Shown here: in pieces, positions 24,216-30,726 of the stretch | How the letters are laid out: each line of letters opens with the position of its first letter | Numbering within the stretch: position 1 is the stretch's first letter | Assembly (NCBI GenBank): GCA_025463045.1 | Contig: JAOAPT010000854.1 | Span: 1-32,998, forward strand | Source: Candidatus Solibacter sp. | GTDB lineage: Bacteria > Acidobacteriota > Terriglobia > Bryobacterales > Bryobacteraceae | Length of the DNA: 32,998 nucleotides | Reading direction: 5' to 3' | Notes under the pieces: generated by a model | Told to the model about the DNA's origin: nothing | The model's input: the letters and a program-made list of their open reading frames with translations, nothing else | Database searches by the model: none | Made by a program: the position numbers and the translations under genes

Positions 24216-26094
24216 ATTGCACGTTGATGGTCACGACGTTCGAAGTCTGCCCATCCATCGTGAGGAACACCCTGCTCTCGCCGCTGCCGCGCAAGGTGAG
24301 CGGCAGGGCGACGTTTACCTGGTCCAGCCCGGCGTAATCGGGAGAGGGTCCCGCGTAGAGGACCGGTAGACTCGTACCGTTGACGGTGACGGTCACATTC
24401 TCGGGCGCACTCCGATTGCGGATCCCCGTGCCATAGAAGCTCACGTAGACAGGGCGATCGGCGGTCAGAGAGATCGGGACGCTGGTACATGATGTCCCGG
24501 CGCATTGGAAGACCGGCACCGGAGATTGCACCTGCGGATTTGCGGCCTGAACGGCGACAGCCAGCGCCGCTGCCACGCCGGCGCCGGTTCCGCTCATGCT
24601 GAACAGCGTGGGCGCGATGGGGAGCACGTCCGCGGTGAAGTTGAGCGGGGCGGCGCCTCCTGAGACGGTGAGGGTCGCGGCGCCGGCGGCCACATTGTCG
24701 GGTACCAGGAAGTTGATCTGAGTCTGAGAAACGTAGAGCAGCCGGGCGCTCTGCGAAACTCCGGCGGAGTCCTTCACGGTAAGGGTGATGCCGCCCAGGG
24801 AAACCGGGAGCGGCTGAGCGGCGGCCTGGGCGGTCGCCGGGGCGAGGCTCTGGCCGAAGAGCGACGCGAGCGAAGCGGGCGCGATGGCGGCGCTCGGCGC
24901 GGCGGCCGAGTGGACGTCGCTGTCGATCACGCCGTAATATCGCGCCATCCAATACGGCAGAATGTAATCGACGCCGGCGTTTTCGATGATTCCGGAGCCG
25001 CCGCCCTTCAATTGAAAGGGGTCGACCTCCCAAAGAAAGGTCGCCGGCGGCCGCATTGCAACCGGCACGGGCTGGCAGGCAGCGCTGCCGCAGACCGCGA
25101 CCTTCGCCGAGACATCGACGGTGAAATCGCGTTTGGGGCGCTGGAGCCACTGATCCAATAGCTCGCGAGTTTCGGCGTCGCGCACGGGGTCCGGCCCGCG
25201 AAGTGCGCGGTCGACCATGTTGAACAACGCGTTCTGGTGAGACGTCGTGTAGTTGCGCAGCGTGCCATAAGCGCCGCGATTGTCGCCGTTATCCTGTAAC
25301 CGCACCAGGTGATAGAAGGTCAGGTAATCCAGATTGAACTTGAAATACGAACTGTTACTCTGCACATCGAACAGAACGCCGGTGGAGACTGGAAGTACGA
25401 TAAACGGACCGCTGACGGTGTTGGACGGATTGGCGTGGCGCGCCACCTGGAGGAGCATCTGGAGTTCCTCCGGCCGGAGTTCAAAGGTGGAACTCAGATC
25501 GTCATTCGGCGACCACTGGTGGCGCGAGATAAAACCGATGAGGCGTGTGAGAAGATCGCTGGCGCCGGCTTTGACGTCGGGATCGTCCACCAGGTCGAAG
25601 GCAACGCCGAGGCCGAAGAATACGCCGACCACCTGGTCGCGCGAGGTGTTGTCGATCCAGATCCACGGCGGGTTCTGGTGAATGCTGTTGTTCGCTTCCT
25701 CGTTGGAGATGCCGGCGGCGTACGGGGACGAGGCAGGCACCATGCAGCGGGCGAGACGGTTGTCGCCGGTGACGTCGGCCAGACCCTTGAGTCCGGCAAG
25801 GGCGGTCTTGACCTTCTGCAGGGCATCGGCGGATTGCGTGACTTTGTAGCGAAAGGATTCGGCCGCGAGCCAGACGCCGGTCCACAGGGCGGAATCGCCG
25901 CACCGGGTGTACCCGACTATGCGATCGCTCGAGGAGGATTCATCGAGCGGATCAAGAAGGGTCGTGAAGGGCAGGTGCCTGGCCTGTATGTTGGCGGAGA
26001 TGGCGAGGGCGTCCAATACGGAGGCGCGGCCCGCGGAAACTCCGAGCAGAATCGCGAGGCTGCAACTGATCGTGGCATTCATCCCTGCCTTCAT
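24214..26094 (-). CDS. secreted protein with Solibacter-type C-terminal domain
   Basis: A 626-residue exported protein. A signal peptide (about residues 1-24, ending S-A-G-R-A) is followed by a helical region (about 60-400) containing C-G-D-S-A-L-W-T-G-V-W-L-A-A-E-S-F-R-Y near 65 and I-H-Q-N-P-P-W-I-W-I-D near 138, which suggests an alpha/alpha-toroid. The last 220 residues have the order expected of the TIGR03437 'Solibacter' C-terminal domain: P-A-S-L-A-S-L-F-G-Q-S-L-A, Q-T-Q-I-N-F-L-V-P near 475, Y-G-T-G-I-R-N-R near 557, G-L-D-Q-V-N-V-A-L-P near 592 and a final N-V-V-T-I-N-V. The function is unknown; it is probably surface-exposed. The start may instead be ATG at 26082, which has AAGG upstream. 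Confidence 0.75.
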   Translation of the reverse strand: MKAGMNATISCSLAILLGVSAGRASVLDALAISANIQARHLPFTTLLDPLDESSSSDRIVGYTRCGDSALWTGVWLAAESFRYKVTQSADALQKVKTALAGLKGLADVTGDNRLARCMVPASSPYAAGISNEEANNSIHQNPPWIWIDNTSRDQVVGVFFGLGVAFDLVDDPDVKAGASDLLTRLIGFISRHQWSPNDDLSSTFELRPEELQMLLQVARHANPSNTVSGPFIVLPVSTGVLFDVQSNSSYFKFNLDYLTFYHLVRLQDNGDNRGAYGTLRNYTTSHQNALFNMVDRALRGPDPVRDAETRELLDQWLQRPKRDFTVDVSAKVAVCGSAACQPVPVAMRPPATFLWEVDPFQLKGGGSGIIENAGVDYILPYWMARYYGVIDSDVHSAAAPSAAIAPASLASLFGQSLAPATAQAAAQPLPVSLGGITLTVKDSAGVSQSARLLYVSQTQINFLVPDNVAAGAATLTVSGGAAPLNFTADVLPIAPTLFSMSGTGAGVAAALAVAVQAANPQVQSPVPVFQCAGTSCTSVPISLTADRPVYVSFYGTGIRNRSAPENVTVTVNGTSLPVLYAGPSPDYAGLDQVNVALPLTLRGSGESRVFLTMDGQTSNVVTINVQ

Positions 26095-26149
26095 CCCTGA
26101 TTTGACGTTTGCGATACGTCCAGGTTGCCGCTATTCGGGCGCGCATGGG

Positions 26150-26772
26150 TCATTGAGCACGATAACAGCGGACCAAGAGCCCCAGCGCTCCGGCGAGCAG
26201 TGGGAGGAACGTGCCGGGCTCGGGAATAGGCGCGCCGTCGACCTCGAAGACGTCGGCGACTCCGATTCCGGCGACTGCCCACGAACCGCCGGTCAGGCGT
26301 GTCGAGCGGGAAACGAAGAGGGGATCCGACCATTGCCAGCCCCAGAAATCCTTCAGCGGATCGACGGCGCCGAGCGATAACCAGTAGGTGGTTCCCGGAA
26401 GTAGGATCGGGTGGGAGAGGGACGGGATGACGGCGGTTCCGGGAAGCGTACCTGGCAAATCGAAGATGAGGCCGGACTCGATCCAGGTGTCAGGGGAGGT
26501 TGCGCCCGACCAGATTGAGAGACCGCCTTGGGTGCCTTCGAAGATATTATTGACGGCACCTGGTACTGGGCCACCGGTGAGGGCAGGGAGAAGGTGAAGG
26601 GATCGGCAAACTCCCGGCCGGCGTTGTGGAAAGCAGATCCGGCGCCGATGATGTCGGAATTCGGGCGATACGCCCCGGCAGGGAATGTCGAATAGAGGAC
26701 TCCCGCGGCGGCGGGACGCAGCGAGGACAGGCAGAGGATCGCCAAGGCGAATGCGGAGTAAGTGGGTTTCAT
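26150..26772 (-). pseudogene. PEP-CTERM exported protein, frameshifted
   Basis: Two overlapping - strand frames make one protein. The first starts at ATG 26772 with a signal peptide (F-A-L-A-I-L-C-L-S-S-L-R-P-A-A-A) and runs to D-P-F-T-F-S-L-P; its later residues look random. The other frame continues sensibly with G-A-V-N-N-I-F-E-G-T-Q-G-G-L-S-I-W-S-G and W-I-E-S-G-L-I-F-D, and ends in P-E-P-G-T-F-L-P-L-L-A-G-A-L-G-L-L-V and R-C-Y-R, a classic PEP-CTERM tail (motif, helix, basic end) for exosortase sorting. The shift lies near 26575-26590 in a G-rich stretch. The middle resembles PEP-CTERM choice-of-anchor proteins. It is either a pseudogene or holds a sequencing indel. Confidence 0.75.
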
Positions 26773-26800
26773 AGGTCGCGGTCAGAATCGCGGATTCGCC

Positions 26801-26829
26801 TTGACCTGGACATCCCCCGGCCGCATAAT
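26801..26829 (+). promoter_or_regulatory. sigma70-type promoter for the rightward PEP-CTERM gene
   Basis: TTGACC (26801-26806) and CATAAT (26824-26829) are each one mismatch from consensus and exactly 17 bases apart. The start would be near 26836, followed at once by GAGGAGG (26841-26847) and GTG at 26856. This is the best-formed promoter seen in the window. Confidence 0.65.
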
Positions 26830-26855
26830 TAGCCGACTTAGAGGAGGCAGGTATC

Positions 26856-27533
26856 GTGTCATCGATTATGTAGGTGCCTGTTCGGCGGAAGGAATATCCT
26901 TCGCGCGATTGCGTTCATCGCCTTCCTGTCGGCGGCCGCAAACGTCTGCAGCGCCGGCCTGATTGCCACCGGCCTGACTTGTCCGACGCCGAAGCCCACC
27001 GATCAGGACGCCGGCGATGCCGATGGCCCCGATCAGTGCATGACCTTCTCGTTCGTCGTACCCGAGGTGCCTGCGATTCAAAAGAAGCAAGGGTCCGGTG
27101 GCTGGGGCTGGCTTGTCTTGACCTTCGACGAGCCGATCGACGGCGGATCCTTCATCTTCAATCCGGATTGCCCCACTGCGATCGATGGCGTACTGAATGC
27201 CGGGGATGGCAATCAGACGATTCGGTTGGGTCCGGGGAACTACGGCCTCGGAGCGACGGGTGCGGATGCGATCGTAGGTCCCGCAAGAATCAGGAATTTC
27301 AGGTGACGATCATGTACGACTCGGGTACCTTTACTCCCAATCTCACCTTCGGATATTGGAAGTCCAAGACCGCCGATTTCATTTACCGGCCGGAAGGCAC
27401 GATCGTTTCGGGACAGCCAATCAGGAATTTCGACATAGAGTTGCTGCCGGAGCCTTCTTACCAGTTCCCGCTGGTGGTAGCGGCTGGGCTACTCCTGTAT
27501 CTTCGCAAGGGACTGCGCGCGCGATCGATGTGA
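26856..27533 (+). pseudogene. second PEP-CTERM exported protein, frameshifted
   Basis: A good promoter and GAGGAGG ribosome site lead to GTG 26856, whose frame stops after five codons. The next frame, from about 26878, reads a signal peptide (I-L-R-A-I-A-F-I-A-F-L-S-A-A-A) and continues through P-D-Q-C-M-T-F-S-F-V-V and G-W-L-V-L-T-F-D-E-P-I-D-G-G-S-F to a stop at 27306. The third part, in the first frame again, reads Q-V-T-I-M-Y-D-S-G-T-F and ends L-L-P-E-P-S-Y-Q-F-P-L-V-V-A-A-G-L-L-L-Y-L with R-K-G-L-R-A-R, a PEP-CTERM sorting tail. So two indels, near 26860-26885 and near 27270-27300, break the gene. Function is unknown; the intact form would be an exported, exosortase-anchored protein. 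Confidence 0.7.
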
Positions 27534-27590
27534 AATCGCATTAGATCGTAAGAACGAGAAAGCAGGTGGGGTCTGCTAAATTGGTGACTA

Positions 27591-28541
27591 GTGACCCCTC
27601 CGGCTTTTAACCCGTTCCTGATGGTCGAGTCCAGCGGACGTCGATTTCCGCTCGGCGAAGGACAATCGTGGGCGATCGGTCGTGGAGACGGGTGTGCCGT
27701 GATGCTCGATAGCCGCTCGGTTTCCCGGTTGCACGCGCTGATTCAGCGGCGGGATACCGGCGACCTCGCGCTGGTCGACTTGGGTAGCCGCAACGGATCC
27801 TTCGTCAACGGACGGCGGGTCAGTTTCCCGGTGGTGCTGAACGATAGCGACAAGCTGGTGTTCGGCGACCAGGACCTGGTCTTCCGCAATCCGGCGCGCT
27901 CGGAATCCGTGCTGGCGAACAGCGGTGTGGACCTGCGCAACGAACCGACCACGGCGCTGCACACCAACAGCCTGACGACGATCATGGTGGTGGACATCCG
28001 CGACTTCACTCCGCTGGCGCGATCGCTGCCGGAAGCGCTGCTCTCGCAGACGATCGGTACCTGGTTCCTGCGCAGCGGGCAGATCGTGCAGCGGTTGGGG
28101 AGTTGGGCGCAGAAGTATATCGGGGACGCGGTGATGGCCGTGTGGGTTCACGATCAGCGCGAGCAGTTGGGAGCGGACCTGGTGAAGGTGCTGCGCGCGG
28201 TGACGGAGATCAGTGCGGCGACGGCGGAGATCAGTCGCGCGCTCGAGCTGCCGGTGCCGCTGCGGATCGGTGCGGGTGTGAATACGGGGCCGGCGATTCT
28301 GGGCGGCACGGATTATACGGTGCTCGGCGACACGGTGAATGCGGCGTTCCGGCTGGAATCGGCGACGAAGTCGATCGGCCTCGGAGTGGCGATCGGCGGT
28401 CCGGTGTATCAGGGGCTCTCGGAGAGCGCTCGGCTTGGGTTCGTGCGGCGCGAAGTGGAGTTGAAGGGGTACGAAGGCTCGAGCATCGCGTGGGCGATCT
28501 CGTTCGAGGATCTGAAGGACTCGCTGCGGAAGAACGGGTAA
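27591..28541 (+). CDS. FHA-domain class III adenylate/guanylate cyclase
   Basis: A 316-residue cytoplasmic protein. The FHA domain (about residues 12-105) shows W-A-I-G-R-G, S-R-S-V-S-R-L-H-A and D-L-G-S-R-N-G-S-F-V-N-G, the phosphothreonine-binding signature. The cyclase domain (about 128-300) has both metal-binding aspartates (D135 in V-V-D-I-R-D-F and D179 in K-Y-I-G-D-A), lysine K175, and G-D-T-V-N-A-A-F-R with the catalytic Asn and Arg, so it should be active, more likely making cAMP. The FHA domain may link it to a Ser/Thr kinase such as the one at the right edge. GTG 27591 has no Shine-Dalgarno; a TGC-TAAATT extended -10 ends eight bases before it. The ATG at 27621 is an alternative start. 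Confidence 0.88.
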   Translation: MTPPAFNPFLMVESSGRRFPLGEGQSWAIGRGDGCAVMLDSRSVSRLHALIQRRDTGDLALVDLGSRNGSFVNGRRVSFPVVLNDSDKLVFGDQDLVFRNPARSESVLANSGVDLRNEPTTALHTNSLTTIMVVDIRDFTPLARSLPEALLSQTIGTWFLRSGQIVQRLGSWAQKYIGDAVMAVWVHDQREQLGADLVKVLRAVTEISAATAEISRALELPVPLRIGAGVNTGPAILGGTDYTVLGDTVNAAFRLESATKSIGLGVAIGGPVYQGLSESARLGFVRREVELKGYEGSSIAWAISFEDLKDSLRKNG

Positions 28542-28552
28542 GCGGAATGACT

Positions 28553-29074
28553 TCAGTCGCGACAGAGCAGCGGTAGCACCTTCGCCCATTTTTGTAGGAA
28601 TCGCATCCCAGGGTTTGTGTGCGGTTGCGGCGTGGCACTCGCTGCCGACCTGCCCACGAACACGACTGCCCTCATTTCGGGAGTAAGGTATGAGGTCCTG
28701 CAGGCTCTCGACACCCTCACCCAATCCTGGCGCAGTCATCTTTCGGTGCCGTTCCACCAGGGGACTACATTCCAGATGATTGTCAGCTTGCGCGGTACGC
28801 CCGACTTACGCATGAAGTCGGATGGCCTCCGCGGTGCCGTCGTCATTGTCGCGGCTGATGAAGCCAGATCCGGCGCGCTTGCCGTCCTCTGCCGCCATTG
28901 GTCCCGGCTTCTCCAAAAGAAACAGCACTTGGGCATTGACGCCGCCATCGAGCGGATCGAAATCCGGCACCTCTGTTAAGTCGCGATAGCCCCTCGGCGA
29001 ATTCGGCCAGCTTGAGGATTGTGGGCCTCGATGAGTATCTCTTTGCGGCGCGATCGAACGTCGGCGTGGCGCAT
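28553..29074 (-). pseudogene. uracil-DNA glycosylase-like pseudogene with multiple frameshifts
   Basis: No single frame spans this stretch, but pieces in changing - strand frames join into one protein. From ATG 29074: M-R-H-A-D-V-R-S-R-R-K-E-I-L; then K-L-A-E-F-A-E-G-L; then V-P-D-F-D-P-L-D-G-G-V-N-A and L-F-L-L-E-K-P-G-P, G-S-G-F-I-S-R-D-N-D-D; then F-M-R-K-S-G-V-P-R-K-L and I-I-W-N-V-V-P-W-W-N-G-T; then G-L-G-E-G-V-E-S-L-Q-D-L-I; then M-R-A-V-V-F-V-G-R-S-A-A; P-W-D-A-I-P-T-K; and W-A-K-V-L-P-L-L-C-R-D with TGA at 28553. The order matches uracil-DNA glycosylase-superfamily proteins that remove uracil from DNA. Shifts fall near 29014, 28975, 28817, 28741 and 28685, with more near 28600. Confidence 0.8.
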
Positions 29075-29140
29075 TGACCTGATTCCGCGCCGCAGTCAAC
29101 CGCGCTGTAGCGGCTGACCTGCGGCTGGAGGTAGAGGAAC

Positions 29141-30304
29141 TTATAAGAGCGCGATCACCGCAGTCGCGGCCGAGAGCCCGAACTTCTGAGCGGCCGACTT
29201 CAGCGCCTCGCCGAGCAGGCCTTTCAACCCGGCGGTCAGAGTGTCGGTTCCCGCCAATTGCGCGACCAGGGTAGCTCCGCGGAGGCGCTCGAACTCGGTT
29301 TTGAGTGCGGGGTTCGCTCCGGATGCGGTGTGATCGTCATCTCGCTTCGGTTTGCCGAAGGGCAGACCCGCTACTGTGCCTTCGACGCTGCCCTGGCTTC
29401 CGAACGTGAAGGCCACGCCTGACGGGGTCATCAGGACCGCGCCCAACGTGTAATCGATGTTGTCGAAGCCGCTATCGTGCGCGTGGCTGGAGAAACTGAA
29501 CGCACCACTCTCGGTGACCACCAGATGCGCGGAACCGCCGAGCGGTAGGCCGCTCTTCAACTGCGTGGTTCCATCGCCGTCGATGGCATCGAAGGAGAGA
29601 ACGTCCGAGGGATTCAACTGGAAGATCGGGCCGATATTGCGGCCGGCGATATCGGCGCCGAACGCGTCGCCGTTCCTTGTGGTGACGATCATAGTGTTGC
29701 CGTTGGTCACAACGAACCGGTCCTGCGGGTTGAATGCCATGCGCGATCCACCGAACTTGAAGATTGGTCCGATGCCGTGGCCCGAGACGTCGGCGCCGAA
29801 TACGTCGCCATTCTGGGTGGTGACGATCAGGGTGTTGCCGGCGGTCACCACGAAGCGGTCCTGCGGATTAAACGCCATCCGGGAGCCTGTGAACTTGAAC
29901 GGCGGACCGATGTCGCGCCCGGTGATCTCGTGGCCGAAGACATCGCCATTCTGAGTGGTGACGATCAGCTTATTGCCGATCGTGGTGACGAAGCGATCCT
30001 GCGGATTGAATGCCGCCCGGGCGCCGGTGAACTGGAAGGGCTGGCCGATCTCGATGCCCGTCACATCGTGCCCGAATACGGCTCCATTTTGAGTGGTCAC
30101 CATGAGCCGGTTGCCCATGGTCACCACGAAACGGTCCTGGGGATTGAAAGCGGCCCTTGAGCCGCTGAATTGAAACGCATCGCCGGCGTGATGACCGGAG
30201 AGGTCGTGGCCGAAGACACTGCCGTCCTGAGTGGTAACGACGATTCGTCCGCCGAGGGTAACGACGAAGCGATCCTGTGGGTTAAACGCAATTTTGTTGG
30301 ACAT
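29141..30304 (-). CDS. protein of five 46-residue repeats with unique C-terminal domain
   Basis: The ATG at 30304 has AAAGGTGA eight bases upstream; longer in-frame readings lack this. The 387-residue product has no signal peptide. Residues 6-235 are five exact-length 46-residue repeats, each opening A-F-N-P-Q-D-R-F-V-V-T and continuing with G-N-x-L/M-I/M-V-T-T-Q-N-G-x-V-F-G, then S/T-G-x-x-I-G-x-x-F-x-F-x-G-S-R. The alternating hydrophobic pattern suggests four beta strands per unit, so a beta-propeller-like fold is inferred. The fifth copy is degenerate at its end. The last 150 residues differ: a beta-rich part (F-S-F-S-S-H-A-H-D-S-G-F-D-N-I-D-Y near 305) and a helical end. I do not recognise a named family; the function is unknown. 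Confidence 0.7.
   Translation of the reverse strand: MSNKIAFNPQDRFVVTLGGRIVVTTQDGSVFGHDLSGHHAGDAFQFSGSRAAFNPQDRFVVTMGNRLMVTTQNGAVFGHDVTGIEIGQPFQFTGARAAFNPQDRFVTTIGNKLIVTTQNGDVFGHEITGRDIGPPFKFTGSRMAFNPQDRFVVTAGNTLIVTTQNGDVFGADVSGHGIGPIFKFGGSRMAFNPQDRFVVTNGNTMIVTTRNGDAFGADIAGRNIGPIFQLNPSDVLSFDAIDGDGTTQLKSGLPLGGSAHLVVTESGAFSFSSHAHDSGFDNIDYTLGAVLMTPSGVAFTFGSQGSVEGTVAGLPFGKPKRDDDHTASGANPALKTEFERLRGATLVAQLAGTDTLTAGLKGLLGEALKSAAQKFGLSAATAVIALL
29600..30289 (-). repeat. five tandem 138-bp coding repeats
   Basis: Units begin at 30289, 30151, 30013, 29875 and 29737 reading leftward, each exactly 138 bp (46 codons). The A-F-N-P-Q-D-R-F segment is identical in all five copies at protein level, while synonymous codons differ between copies. 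This implies selection on the protein rather than a very recent duplication. Confidence 0.85.
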
Positions 30305-30388
30305 AAGAATTTCACCTTTCATCCGTAAAGCTCCGGGAAACGGAAAACCCCGCCACCTGACGCGGAGAAAGTTGTGGAGAATAGTCCA

Positions 30389-30726
30389 ATGTGGCTCGAT
30401 GTCTCTGCAATGGCCGTGCTGCTCACGCTGGGGAACTTGAAATTCCGGCACTTCGAGCCGCAAATGCCGCTGTGGCGTCGCGTGCTGAAGGTCGTCCTCT
30501 TACTCGGCCTGACTGCGATCGTTTCGTTTACTTCGGCCGAACGGGTGTCCTCATCGTATTCGGTCTGGCGCTGCTGCCCGTGATCTACATCCAAGCGATT
30601 TGGCTGCCGCGCCACGGCGTGAACGGCTGGACGGGCGAACCCCGCGAGAAGTATTACGCGCTGCGGGGGTGGCCTTACTCTTCTTTGAACAGTGGACGGC
30701 CTCCGAGGGACGTCTTGAAGCCGTAG
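30389..30726 (+). pseudogene. small membrane protein, frameshifted
   Basis: Two + strand frames make one protein. The first part (ATG 30389, or GTG 30374, with GGAG upstream) reads M-W-L-D-V-S-A-M-A-V-L-L-T-L-G-N, H-F-E-P-Q-M-P-L-W-R-R-V-L-K and a second helix ending L-T-A-I-V-S-F. The sensible continuation is one base out: V-Y-F-G-R-T-G-V-L-I-V-F-G, then I-W-L-P-R-H-G-V-N-G-W-T-G-E-P-R-E-K-Y-Y-A-L-R-G-W. The joined protein, with three membrane helices, resembles a small bacterial hypothetical family ending H-G-I/V-N-G-W-T-G-E-P. The break is near 30521-30535. Its 3' end overlaps the kinase gene by about 50 bases. It is a pseudogene or carries a sequencing indel. Confidence 0.6.

Noticed and set aside
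29600-30289. Transposable or intergenic repeat array
   Set aside because: The 138-bp units are in frame with conserved protein sequence and diverged synonymous codons, so they are protein repeats.
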